DNA of 64,000 nucleotides from Cryptomeria japonica (lineage: Eukaryota > Streptophyta > Pinopsida > Cupressales > Cupressaceae), in the NCBI RefSeq assembly GCF_030272615.1, contig NC_081406.1, positions 237,933,922 through 237,997,921 on the forward strand, written 5' to 3'. The position numbers and the translations under genes are program-made. This document shows positions 47,660 to 59,356 of this stretch, piece by piece. Position 1 is the first letter of the stretch. Every line of letters starts with the position of its first letter. The notes under the pieces were generated by a model. The model saw nothing but the letters and a program-made list of their open reading frames with translations. It was not told the origin of the DNA and searched no databases.

Positions 47660-48839
47660 TATTAGAATAAATGAACACTAAGAAGGGGGCTGAATCAGTG
47701 TTCTAGAATTTACAAAATTATAAAATTGATTCTTTAACCACTGGATGCAAAGAACAGAAACTATAATAAAGAAACGCAAAGCAAATAACTACAAAACCAT
47801 AACACCAAAAATTTTACGTGGAAAACCTAGAAAGGGAAAAACCATGGTGGGATTGAGTACCCACAATATTATTATACTATGGCCAGTATTAAAACAATAT
47901 TACAAAAGTGGAATACACTTGCATTCAGGCACACTGCCTAGAGCTCACTGGCCAATTACAAAATAGGCCTACAACACCAGAGGATTCATTGTCCTACAAA
48001 TAAGATATAGAAGCAAATACATTTTTTCTAAAGTGGATTATAACATCTACAAATGCTAGGAATCAGTTTCGGTTAGGCTCAACAATGATTTGTTGTCACT
48101 GCTCTGAAAAAACTGCTATGTTTTTCTCTACTACCATGTATCGGATCATGAAAAATTAAGATGCGCACATGAACTATGCTCAATTGCTTCCAACATAATT
48201 TTGCATACTCTCACTCCCTCAAAATCATCATTCAAGTTGGTCATATATATCCACACCACCAAAATAGATCTTCATCAAGTTGGCTTCACAAAACTACAAA
48301 ATATGAAATGTCTAGTCTCATGTCAGCTCAATTCTTCTACAAATCTTTATTCTGGACTTAAAGCATATGACCACACGCTTCCCATAGGTCATCCCAATTA
48401 CCTTGAACTCATCAACATCCACCAAAATCACCTCAATGAATCTGGACCACACGCTACACCATCAAACATAATGATAACTCTGATTTTCCTTCAATACCGA
48501 ATACTAGACCAAGAAACTTGTTCTAGAATCAACACTGAAGGCTAGAATTGCTTGATAAGATACCTCACACATCCAATCAACTATTCCAATCACCACAACC
48601 AAAATTGCACCATCAGAAATGAATAATGCTTACCGGTTCTATACACTGTGTTCCATCAACCAGACTTATGCTTCATGAATAGCCAAAATTACTTAAGACT
48701 TTCGGTAATCCCAATCTCCATATACTGGATAGGATTACTAGGATGAGTTGCCATCAATGAAAACCCCTAAGTAATCTGCATGCATCTAACATCATCAATC
48801 TCCACCAGAGCATCACCGCAATAATGTTGTTTGCCAACA
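47660..48839 (-). repeat. Element E 5' LTR (right)
   Basis: 1180 bp. The plus-strand left edge is TATTAGAATAAATG (TG decayed to TA), and the right edge is TTTGCCAACA beside AAACT. A TATATAT run near 48247 is the likely TATA box. Confidence 0.9.
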
Positions 48840-48844
48840 AAACT

Positions 48845-49429
48845 GACAGAATTAAAATACAAAAGTTAGATGCTAAGACTGATAGAATAAGATTACTTAG
48901 AAGTTAGATTAAATGATTGAAGGGGAGTCCTAAATTTATATAAAATTGGAGAATCGATGGATGGGCAGGATCGAAAAGATTTTTTATTAGGTGGACGAAT
49001 GAGATCGAACACACAGTAGAGCTTCCATTCAGGGAATGATGAAGGAGAAGAAAGAAAAAGTGATGAGACTGCAAAAAGGAAGTTTTTTGGGGATGTATAC
49101 CTCAGTTTAGAATTAAAAATTCAAATTAATGAGATATTTAGGATTTTTGAAAATCAAAGATAATTCATGAGACAGTTGCCATTTTTAAAATTGGTGAGAT
49201 ATCTTCAATTAAAAAATTGAAAAAGTAGATATTATCCTCATGCGAGAAGAGAATTAGGAAAATGAAATAAATAAAGATGTTTATTTAATCTGAAACATAA
49301 TTAGATAATTAAAAAATTAAAATGAATTATTCAACTATAGGTTAAAATGAATGAACCTTTAATTAATCAATTCAGATTGTTTACTTAAAGGGGACAAATC
49401 GAAATTAATCAAACAAGAGACGCAAAGCA
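48845..49429. other. Background sequence, no gene seen
   Basis: AT-rich, unique-looking sequence right of element E. No coding similarity or RNA gene was recognised. Confidence 0.5.
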
Positions 49430-49990
49430 TCAAGTTCCTGTCATTAGTAGGTAGAGATATAGTGATAGAGAGAGTTGAGTTATAGAGGAAAAGGTATAGG
49501 GAGAGATAAAGTTCAAGAGAGACATAAGGAGAAAGAGATAAAAAGATAAATAAGCATATAGGGAGAAGGAGAGAGAGAGAGAGGAAGATATAAATAGATA
49601 TATAGGGAGAGGGAGAGGGAAAAACTAACAAATACATATGACGACAATGAAATTATGATTGTGTGTTTGTGTGTGTGAGAGAGAGATAGGGGGGTTAGGG
49701 AGATAAAGAGGAAGGGGTAGAGAGATGGGGAGAGATAGGGAGAGGGAGGGATAAAAAGATATATTGATTGTAAGATAGAGTGATAGAGAGATAAATATAC
49801 TAAGAGATTTGGATTTGACAGGGAGAGGGATAGATACAATTAATAGAGAGAAGGGAAAGATAGATAGAAAGAGATAGTGGTGGAAATGAGGGAGAAACAA
49901 GAAGTGTATGTTTATATGAGTGAGAAAGAGATACATAGTGATATAGAGAAGGAGAGAGGGGGATAATAATTTAATTAATGTTGAATTCTC
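49430..49990. repeat. Long GA-rich purine tract
   Basis: About 550 bases with strong strand asymmetry: repeated GAGAGA, GGGAGA and AGATAGAG phrases, with a GTGTGTGTGAGAGA stretch near 49665. The Ser/Leu/Pro-rich open frames on the opposite strand are translations of this repeat, not genes. Confidence 0.85.
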
Positions 49991-51470
49991 CAAGTGAAGT
50001 TAATTGGTGTGAGCATGCTAACAAAATATATCACCTTTTATGCTAATTTTGACAATCATTTACATGTAAAAATATTAATATTTAATTATAAAAAATAATA
50101 TTTTGAAAATAGATGCCACATAAAAAGAAATATATGTCCTCATCGAGAATTGTAATTTTAAGTAGATGTAAAAACTATTGATTATTAAGAAATTAAATAG
50201 TAAATTAAAAATATAAAACAAATGTATAAATAAACATTTAAATTTAATCTCCCATTTCTAAATTCAAATTTAACAACAAATATTATAAGAAATATAGTAG
50301 ATATTAATCCCTTTATAAAAATATTTAATAAATATGTGATTTTTAATAAAAACTGATAAATAATAATAAAAAGATCAAAAAATCAAACCTTATAATATAA
50401 TTTATTTTTTGAAACTAGAAATAACAAATAGTAACTTTTTAAAAATAAAACTAAAAATAAAATATAAAAGTAAAAAAATTAATTATGAAACTAGAATTCT
50501 GAATAGTAACTTTTCCAAAGTAAAACTAAAAATAATACACAAAAGTAAAAGAATTAATTATAAAAAAAATTAAATAATATAAATAAAAATAATACTATAA
50601 CTAAAAAATTATATAACATTATAGACATGATAAATCTTATAATAAACTATGACTTTAATAATTTTAGTTTGTTTAATTACAATATCATCCAGAAGATTAT
50701 TTAATACTAAATAATATCTTTAAATATATTTTTTAATTGTATCAAGTAATTTTTCTACTTGCAAATTTCCTTCAATAGATTCTTATTCTTTTTCAAATAT
50801 ATTCACATTTAAAGGATTTGTTAAACAAACAATCAATAATAACCCTTTGTAAAAAACAATAAGAAAATACCTTCTATATTAGTTATTGCGAAAAAGTCAT
50901 TGAAATGCTTGCAAAATCCAATCATATTAATGTCAACACACAAACCCCACCAAGATATGCATTCTTTTGTTTTTTATTTAGAGAAAAAAACTCAAACCAA
51001 TTTCGTTGCATTTCAAATGCTATAAATGAAATGTGTATGTAATGCAGAAGTGTCATTAATTGATGTACTTAAATTTAATTAATAAAATGACCAAAAATAT
51101 GTATTTTTTGTTTTATAAAAATTATTTTTCTACCCATACAAATTGATATTCACCATTCGCATAACAAATAAATCTTATTTTGCAAAACTTTTGTTAAAAA
51201 AATTGCATATTAACTTTTGAAAAGAGAGAAATTTATTTTAGTTTTAAAAATTTAAAAATTGATTGGTTGAAAAGACAATGACTAATACCTATTTAAGCTA
51301 TTTAAAAGCATAGTGAATGCATAAGTATCCTGCCATGGTAGGAACTAATAATGCAATATTATTTAATTAATTTTAAAAAGGAAAGGGTTTCATGACAAAT
51401 TAGGCTAGAATAATTAGTAAAAAGGGGCTTTATTAATTAATGAATTTATTAAACCTAAAAGGGCACATTA
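49991..51470. other. AT-rich background, no gene seen
   Basis: Dominated by A/T runs such as AAAATAATA and TTTAATTAAT. It could act as a matrix-attachment-like region, but that is only a composition argument. Confidence 0.5.
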
Positions 51471-51479
51471 GTCAAACTG

Positions 51480-52190
51480 ACGTCCGAAGACCTTAATGAG
51501 GTCATAATTAAGTCAATTTCACTCAAAGCAGATGAAATTGTAAAGAATGGAAAATTTTGGATGGGAAATGAGACAATTCGAGTGAAACACTGCAAATTAG
51601 GGCAAACCAGGTAAAACCGAACAATAGCAAGTAAACCGAGTTGAAACGAGTGACTGAATGGAGAAGGGACAAATACAACACCATGGGACTAGAAAAGAGG
51701 TCAAAATGTAGCTTTCACATATGACTGGGAAGGAGAGGGGATCCAACGGGATCAAAAATCAAAGGCAATAAGCAGCAAAACCCTAAAAAGCATGTCGAAA
51801 ACCCCTAAAACTGAGATGGAGAAAACGGTCCAAATGAACATTGTCAAAGCAATAGGGGAAAAATCCAATGCAAGGGGGCTAAAGAAGAGGTCAAAATATG
51901 ACTTTTACATATGATTGGGAAAGAGAGGGGGAGAATCTAATCAGGTGTCAAAAAGGCTGAAATGGAGGGGCAAATTAGGGGCAAAAAACCCTAATCAAGA
52001 TGCAATTGAGCAAAATATCACTGCAAAAGTGACAAGAAAATGAATTGATGCAAAAGGGATGAGGTTAAGGGTAAAATGCAATCCCAAACCTGAAATGGGA
52101 AAGCAAGGAAACAAACTAATTGAGGAACGAACGGGACAAGATCATGCGATAAGGTTAAAAATGGAGAACGAAGGTGATGCAGATTTTAAG
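51480..52190. repeat. Purine-rich region with a direct duplication
   Basis: Two related blocks about 190 bases apart: AAGAGGTCAAAATGTAGCTTT then ACATATGACTGGGAAGGAGA (near 51690), and AGAGGTCAAAATATGACTTT then ACATATGATTGGGAAAGAGA (near 51885). The sequence CAAAACCCTAA also recurs. No coding signal. Confidence 0.6.
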
Positions 52191-52198
52191 TGTCTACA
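52191..52198 (+). other. Possible LTR end (TGTCTACA)
   Basis: GTGTCTACA here is the inverse of TGTAGACAC at 61421. Some Ty3/gypsy LTRs begin and end with this pair, so 52198 may be the end of a 5' LTR. No primer site follows that I can identify, and the sequence to the left does not visibly match the LTR at 61421. Confidence 0.3.
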
Positions 52199-52439
52199 CA
52201 TAGAATTGCATCATTAATATAATCATCATATATAACAATGCATAAGTAACGAAACATGAATCAATACAAGTGCACTGTAAAAAACATATAAGACCATCAT
52301 AAAATAAATTGCATAATAGGACAACACAAGCACATAACACATGCATGTAGAATGCCATCAAAAATGCATATCGCATATCTATCTCAAAAAAATAATGAAG
52401 TGTCAGAATACATCATCAAAAAGACCGAAGGCTTGGTAA

Positions 52440-53110
52440 CATGACTAACAAGTGTTTCAACCGACGCTCCCCAAATCAAGAGCCTATCCAAGTGCTTGTT
52501 TGCTTGATCCTGCCCCAGGATAACCCGATCGTGGATGAGGTGGTCCCATCACACCTCCACTACTCGTATCTTGAGTCATAGATCTACTCGACCTACTCCC
52601 AAAACTATAAGCCTGATAACTAGGTACTCATTGTCCTACAGGAACAACTGCCTCATAATGTTGTCAATGATACATGGCCTCCTATGCAACATGAAAAATT
52701 ATGTCAGACTGTGTGTGTATATCAGTACCTGGAGAAAAAAGTTGAGCATATGCATCACCAACCAATTGTGCTCACTGAATGGCATCATCTCTCTGTCTCT
52801 CTCTGCAATTGATCTCTCTCAACAATCAAAGAATCCCTCTCCTAGACCCAAGTTGCCTTCTCATGACGATATATAGCTTGGCCATCCCTCCATCACTGCT
52901 TCTCTGTGGACAAGGTGTCATGTAAGCTCTATATCTGAGCTCTCATAACCTGTACATCATCACCATGACTCGCAAGAGCCTATCCTACAGGTGCATCCTC
53001 CAGCTCGGGCATATTTGTTTCATTGATACTATCCTCTATTCCCTCATCATTGGATGTTCCTAATGTGGAATAATCACTCCTTCTCATTGACTCAGTGTCT
53101 CCACCAATTT
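52440..53110 (-). pseudogene. PMD protein gene, C-terminal part
   Basis: In one frame the minus strand reads a low-complexity tail with a coiled stretch ERDSLIVERDQLQRERQRDDA, then GPPHPRSGYPGAGSSKQ. Repeated (R/E)RD phrases are common in tails of plant mobile domain proteins. It is the continuation of the fragment at 59357-60639, separated by element G. In-frame stops occur throughout (for example near 52855), many where Gln is likely. Confidence 0.6.
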
Positions 53111-53894
53111 TGATGCAAGAGCATCCCCAGTTCATAGCAATCTTGCATCAACCAAAAATATTTCTTTTCTATTTTTCTTTCTATTTGCAGTTTCAACATT
53201 TCTTTCTGTGTGTCCCGGATTTGGCTCACCAGAACCTGTGGAGTTGGATTTTTCTTGAAGACTTGATCATCTTCCTTATTCCCAAACCATGGAGCAATTG
53301 GATCATTTTCTGCCAAGTTATCACTACCGATTTTTGAGACAGTTTTTTGTTACCGGTCGCCTGGACCTATTTGCATTGGTGATCTATCGGATCCCTTTTG
53401 TAGCTTATAGAGCCCTGAGCATTAATTCTGATGTTCCTTAGCATATGGCCAACCTTTTCCCATGATCTACACTTCATCCTTTGGATTTTTCGGAGGAATT
53501 TCTTTGGCGGAGGCCGACCTTGTTGGTTTTGCATGTTAGGTCTTGTTCTTCGAGTTTTGATCCCTTTTTGGGCCGACTGAATCCCCTTGGATCATATAAA
53601 TCATTGTTATAGAGCATTAGAATGTAATCAAGAAGTTTGACTAAGCATAGAAGATATAACTTAAGATTTGAGGTCCCGATTGTGACCTGTTTTGTATTTT
53701 GAGCATGTTTTAGCAGGCCTATGAGCTGGTTTCTATAACCCAGTTGTTACTGGTTGGTTGTAATCAGTTTTCATGATATAATTCAATCTGTTATGCATTG
53801 CATACATCATGTCCCTATGTTTCTATTGTGTTTACTCTTGTTGACCTGTCTAGACTGATCTCTTTGAGGTCCCTCCTAGATGATGACTTCTTCA
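53111..53894 (+). repeat. Element G 5' LTR
   Basis: 784 bp, TGATGCAAGAGCATCCCC to GACTTCTTCA. It shares no visible block with the copia LTRs apart from scattered ACCGGT phrases. Confidence 0.9.
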
Positions 53895-53896
53895 AG

Positions 53897-53908
53897 TTGT
53901 ATCAGAGC
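53897..53908 (+). other. Primer binding site of element G
   Basis: TTGTATCAGAGC, one base from the initiator-Met primer site, two bases after the LTR. Confidence 0.82.
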
Positions 53909-54003
53909 GAGCTTTCGCTCTAAAGATTGCGTTGTCCTAAGAATTTTGTTGTAAGGTGGTGGACTATGGATCCAACCTGTAGTTGCAGAGGACTAGTGTA
54001 AAG

Positions 54004-54870
54004 ATGACACGAAGAGAAACTAGGAATGGTGGAGCACGTGGGAATGCAAACCCTGTTGTGATGGAAATGTTGCGAGGAATAGAAGTCCAGTTGGAAGCTG
54101 TGGAGACAGTCTAGAGAAGAGGGCGACACATTGAAGATGTAAGTGAAGATGAAGGAGAAGAAGCCCCAACAGAACAAATAAACCCACCGGTGGTTGATCC
54201 TAATGAGGAAATGTTTTTGAGGGTTTTGAGTAGGGCGAATACTAAACCTCATTTTACCCCATCGGAATATGATGGAAAGTTGGATTCGGATGAATTGATG
54301 GATTGGATATCGGAGATGGAGAAATATTTTGATTTTGAAAACACTGCAGAAGAAAGGAAGGTGAAATATGCCTGTACGCGGTTGAAAGGTCATGCAACTC
54401 TTTGGTGGGAGAAATTGTAGGTTGATAGACAGAGAAGAGGTAAAGAGAAGATTAAGACATGGGATAGGATGGTTGCTAAGTTGAAATCAAAATTTGTGCC
54501 AGTTGATTATCAGGTGAATCTATTCCGGAAGTTGCAAAATTTGAGACAGAAGGAATCTAGTGTGAAGGAATACACCAAAGTATTTTACAAGTTGAATATC
54601 AGATCTGGACATGTTGATGATGAAGTTGAATAAGTTGCAAGATATTTAAATGGATTGCAGGTTTCTATACAAGATGAACTCAGTTTGATCAAATTACAGA
54701 GTGTTGAAGAGGCTTACCGGTATGCCCTGAAGGTAGAAGAGAAGCTAAACAAAAGACATGAGCAGAGGTAGAGAGGCAGAGGTGGAAGGTTTTCCAAAGG
54801 AAGATTTCAAGGAGGAAGAGGATATACTGGAGGCCTAGAGGAACCTGTACAGATCAGAACAAAGACAAAG
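54004..54870 (+). pseudogene. Element G gag
   Basis: Gypsy Gag from MTRRETRNGG. The retrotransposon gag domain shows FTPSEYDGKLDSDELMDWISEMEKYF, then ACTRLKGHATLWWEKL and VNLFRKLQNLRQKESSVKEYTKVFYKL. In-frame stops are at 54112, 54418, 54631 and 54769, three TAG and one TAA, each plausible from CAG or CAA. A frameshift near 54835 leads to the zinc knuckle in the next frame. Confidence 0.92.
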
Positions 54871-57060
54871 AAGTGAACAAAGAAGGTAATTTATACCAAA
54901 AAGATGATAGAAATTTCTACCGGAGGAGAGAACCGGATGGCTATCAGAATGAGAATTTTGGAAGAGATGACATAAGACAAGGCAAGAGGGTATTTAGAGG
55001 AACTTGCTATAAGTGTGGAGAAGAAGGACATCGTTCTTTCGAGTGTAAGAAGAAAGAGAATACCAGAAGACCAGCAGTGGTGGAAGAAAACCCTACTGGA
55101 TCAGATAGCAAACCAAAAGATAGACAACTATTGATGATGAGGAGAGCTTTGTGTCATATCGAGAGAGATGAAGAGCCCTTGGAGAGAAAGAATTTGTTCA
55201 AGACCAGATATAAGGTATCTGGTAAGTGTTGTAAAGTTGTTATTGATAGTGGTAATTCAGATAATCTTGTTTCAGAAGAGATGGTGAATAAGTTGAATTT
55301 GGAAAGATTGAAGCAACCTAAGTCTTATCAAATAGCATGGATTCAGGATGAATATAAGTTGTTAGTAAGTGAGCAATGTTTATTGAAATTAAAAATTGGG
55401 AATTATCATGATGAAGTCTTGTGTGATATAATGCATATGGATATTTGTCATCTTTTGTTGGGTAGACCTTGGCAGTTTGATAGACATGCAATACATGATG
55501 GGAGGAAGAATATATACATTATTGTGGCCAATGGGATGAAGCAAATCTTGTTGCCCTTGGAGGAACCTTTGAAGAGTGAATTTTGTACGAATGCTAGAAT
55601 CTGTTTGGTGGATGGAAGGAAATTTTTGGATGGATTGAGACATGAGAATGTGTGTTTTGCCTTGGTTCCTAAGAAGACTAGGAATCTGGAGCATGAAGAA
55701 GAACAACCGGAAGAGATAAAAGATTTGCTGACAGAATATGAAGACAACATTTCAGATAATGTGCCTGATGGATTGTTACCTGTGAGAAGTATCAGTCATT
55801 GCATGGACCTAGTTCCCAGAGCTAGTTTGCCTAACAAATTTGCACACCGGATGACACCGGCAGAGAATGATTAGTTGAATAGACAAGTGCAAGAGCTATT
55901 GAAAAAAGGTTTAATGAGAGAAAGTATGAGCCCTTGTGCAGTACCAGTAGTATTAGCACCTAATAAGAATGGAGAGTGAAGAATGTGCACCAATTTCAAA
56001 GCAATAAACAAGATCACTGTGAAATACCGGTTTTCTTTGCCTAAGATGGATGACATAATGGACTGTTTGAGCGAAGCCAAATTCTTTACAAAGATAGGCT
56101 TGAAGAGTGGATATCATCAGACCAGGATCAAAGAAGGAGATGAGTGGAAGACAACATTCAAGACAAATGAAGGACTGTATGAATGGTTAGTGATGCCTTT
56201 TGGGTTAACTAATTCACCGAGTACTTTCATGAGGCTGATGAATGAGGTATTGAAGAAATTATTGGGTAAATTTGTTATTGTATATTTGGATGATGATCTA
56301 ATTTTCAGTAAGACAAAAGAGGAGCATTTTCTGCATTTGAGACAAGTTTTGCAGAGGTTGAGGGAAGAAAAGTTTTTGATAAATCTTAAGAAGTGTACTT
56401 TCATGAAGGAAGCATTAATCTATTTGGGATTTGTGATATCTGAGGACGGTTTAAAGATGGGCCCTAAGAAATTAAAAGCAATTGTTGAGTGGCCTACACC
56501 AGAAAGTATTGGAGAGGTAAGATCATTTCATGGATTGGCTAGTTTCTACCTGAAGTTCATCAGAAAATTCAAATTAGTTTTAAACCCTATGACTGAGACC
56601 ATGAGGGGAGATCGGAAGGAATTCAAGTGGACCATCAGAGCTCAAACAAAAAAATTTAACTGTTAAAAAGGAAGGTGACTGAGTAGCCTGTGTTGGCTTT
56701 ACCGAATTTCAATAAAGTATTTCAAGTGGATTGTGATGCAAGTGGAACAACAATAGGAGCAGTCTTGAGTCGAGAAGGGAAAGCAGTAGCTTATTTCAGT
56801 GAGATATTGAATGATGCTCAGAGGAGATATTCAATGTATGATCAATAATTTTATGCCATAGTTCAAGCCTTAAAGAAGTGGAGACATTAGTTGTTGCCTA
56901 AGGAGTTTTTGTTGTATATGGATCATCAAGTCTTGCAGTATTTGAACAGTTAGAGTAAGTTGAATCAAAGACATATGAGATGGGTAGAATTTTCGCAGAG
57001 TTACACCTATGTGTTGAAGCATAGAAGTGGGAAATATAACAAAGTTGTTGATGCATTGAG
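54871..57060 (+). pseudogene. Element G zinc knuckle, protease, RT and RNase H
   Basis: An open stretch to 55872 has the knuckle CYKCGEEGHRSFEC (intact CCHC) near 55003 and protease VVIDSGNSDNLVS near 55236. After TAG 55872 and TGA 55978 (in NGE-stop-RMCTNF, where Trp is expected), RT continues in frame: [40 protein letters not shown] and YLDDDLIFS, with catalytic Asp pair kept. RNase H is in another frame from about 56662: [21 protein letters not shown] and DHQVLQYLN, ending RSGKYNKVVDALSRR. Confidence 0.93.
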
Positions 57061-57226
57061 TAGGAGAAGGAATTTGTTGATAGAGATGAGAGTGACAGTA
57101 TTAGGATTTGAGGAATTGAAGATCTTGTATGATGATGACCTGTATTTTACAGAATCTTGGAGAGGATGTAGAGAATCGGTTACGGTAGATAGAAGCAAGT
57201 GGTTGGATTAATTCATTTAGAATGGG

Positions 57227-58552
57227 ATGTTATTCAGAGGAGTTCAGTTGTGCATACCTAAGAGTTCTATGAGGGAGTATTTGATAAAGGAGAAACACAG
57301 TGGAGAATTAGCTGGATATTTTGGTATTGACAAAATAGTAACATTGGTGAGTGAGCATTACTTTTGGCCCCAGATTCATAAGGATGTTAGGAAATATGTG
57401 CAAAGTTGTACAGTTTATCAAGCTGCAAAGGGTAGTAGTCAGAATGTGGGATTGTATAAACCTTTGACAGTACCGATAAGACCTTGGGAGGATATAAGCA
57501 TGGACTTCATACTCGGATTGCCTAAAACATCAAGAGGGAATGATTCTATATTTGTGGTAGTGGATAGATTCTCGAAGATGGCTCATTTCATACCTTGTAA
57601 GAAGACATCATATGCATTACATGTAGCAGACCTATTTTTCAAGGAAGTAGTGAGACTGCATGGATTACCTAAGAGCATAGTTTCAGACATAGACACTAAG
57701 TTTGTTGGCTATTGTTTTAGAACACTTTGGAAGAATATGAAGACAGATTTGAAGTTCGGTTCTACTTTTCATCCACAGACTGATGGGCAAACAGAAGTAG
57801 TTAACCGGAGCTTGGGAAATTTGTTAAGATCTTTAGTTGGAGATAAAATCGGAAGTTGGGATTCGATTCTTGCACAAGAAGAGTTTGCCTATAATAATTC
57901 AGTAAACAGGAGTACCAAAAGAACAACTTTTGAGATTGTTACTGGAGTACATCCTAGAGGTATATCAGAATTAAGAGATATTAGTAATGAAGACCGGAGA
58001 AGTTCAAAAGCAAAAGAATTTGCAGATCATATGAAGGACTTACATATTCAAGTTAAGCAACATCTGGAGGACATGAACAACAAGTATAAGGAGAAGGCAG
58101 ATGAGAAGAGGAGACATAAGGAATTTGAAGTTGGCGATAAAGTGATGGTGTATCTGAGAAAAGAAAGATTCCCGATTGGAACTTATAACAAGTTGCAGAT
58201 GAGAAATTTTGGACCTTGCAGGATCTTGAGAAAGTTCAGTTCTGGGAATGCATGTGAAGTGGAGCTACCGGATAGTCTGAGTATTTCACCTGTGTTTAAA
58301 ATTGCAGATCTTCATCAGTATCATGAACCAGAATTCAGTGAGGACAGTATTGCAGACTTGGAGGAACAGTTGCCTCGAAAGGAACCAGATCAGATTGAAG
58401 ACATTTTGGACAGTAGGATTGGGCATAGTACCCGGAGTAGTCAGTATAAGAAGTATCTTGTGAAGTGGAAGGACAAACCAGTTGAAGATTCATCTTGAAT
58501 TTCTCAAGCAGAGATAGACCGCCTTGGTTTTCCTCTGACCCTAGCAAAGTGA
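57227..58552 (+). pseudogene. Element G integrase and chromodomain
   Basis: 424-codon open stretch. The zinc finger reads HSGELAGYFG and CTVYQAAKG: the second His and the last Cys of HHCC are both Tyr. The core has SMDFILGLP (D), VSDIDTKFVG (D) and HPQTDGQTEVVNRSLG (E). The C-terminal chromodomain has YKKYLVKWKDKPVEDSS, then TGA at 58496 where Trp is expected, and continues in frame as ISQAEIDRLGFPLTLAK to 58550. A chromodomain would direct integration to marked chromatin. Confidence 0.93.
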
Positions 58553-58584
58553 GAGACTCACTTTTTTCAACAACCCCGGATGTC

Positions 58585-59356
58585 TGATGTAGGAGCATCC
58601 CCAGGTCATAGCAATCTTGCATCAACCAAAAATATTTCCTTTTTGTTTGCAGTTTTAGCATTTTTTTCTGTGTGTCCCAGATTTGGCTCATCAGAACCTG
58701 TGGAGTTGGATTTTGCTTGAATACTTGATCATCTTCCTTATTCCCAAACCATGGAGCATTTGGATCATTTTCCAGTAAGTTATCGCTACCGGTTTCCAAG
58801 ACAGTTTTATGTTACCGGTTGTTTGGACCTATTTGCATTGGTGATCTACCGGATCCCTTTCGTAGCTTGTGGAGCCCTGAGTGTTGATTTTCATGTTCCT
58901 TAGCATATGGCCGACCTTTTCCCATGATCTACACTTCATCATTTGGATTTTACGAAGTAATTTCTTTGGCGGAGGCCAATCTTGTTGGTTTTGCATGCTA
59001 GATCTTATTCTTTGGGTTTTGATCCCTTTTTGGGCCGACCAGATCCCCTTGGATCGTATAAATCATTGTAATAGAGAATTATAATATAATCAAGAAGTTA
59101 TACTAAGTATAGAAGATAGATCTTAAGATTTGAGGTCCCGGTTGTGACTTGTTCTATATTTTGAGCATCTTTTAGCAGGCATGTGAGCCGGTTTCTGTAA
59201 CCCGGTTGTTACTAGTTGGTTTTAATCAGTTTTCATGGTAAAATTCAATTTATTTTGCATTGCCTCCATCATTTCCCTATGTTTCCGTTGTGTTTACTCT
59301 TGTTGATCGGTCTAGACTCATCTCTTTGAGGTCGCTCCTAGCCGGTGACTGCTTCA
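58585..59356 (+). repeat. Element G 3' LTR
   Basis: 772 bp, TGATGTAGGAGCATCCCC to GACTGCTTCA. The sequence just before it (AACCCCGGATGTC) is not a clear polypurine tract. Confidence 0.9.

Larger units (their letters stand above)
41310..48839 (-). mobile_element. Element E: second copy of the C family, uninterrupted
   Basis: LTRs at 41310-42488 and 47660-48839, target duplication AAACT at 41305-41309 and 48840-48844. On the minus strand the order is primer site, ORF1, ORF2, polypurine tract. It is 7.53 kb with no protease, integrase, RT or RNase H. Nothing is nested inside it, so E shows the full layout of the family. Its LTRs have diverged visibly (TGTTGGAATCAATG against TATTAGAATAAATG), so it is old. 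Confidence 0.92.
53111..59356 (+). mobile_element. Element G: Ty3/gypsy chromovirus-type retrotransposon
   Basis: LTRs at 53111-53894 and 58585-59356 begin TGATG and end CTTCA. The flanking five bases are AATTT and AATGT, one mismatch from a perfect target duplication. The order gag, protease, RT, RNase H, integrase, chromodomain is gypsy type. It is 6.2 kb and inserted head-to-tail against the PMD pseudogene. Many stops sit where Gln or Trp is expected. Confidence 0.95.

Noticed and set aside
49359-49993. Three long Ser/Leu/Pro-rich open frames on the minus strand
   Set aside because: They are translations of the GA-rich tract in different frames. All three frames are open at once and no start context or domain is seen.
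55389-55750. Minus-strand open frames opposite the G protease
   Set aside because: The plus strand has clear zinc knuckle and protease motifs here. The antisense frames have no recognisable motif.
54004-58552. G as an infectious retrovirus-like element with envelope
   Set aside because: Nothing lies between the chromodomain and the 3' LTR but 32 bases. There is no envelope-like ORF.
58335-58799. 154-codon minus-strand open frame over the end of G and its 3' LTR
   Set aside because: It overlaps the chromodomain on the other strand and the LTR. A near-identical stretch exists in the 5' LTR, so it is a by-product of the LTR sequence.
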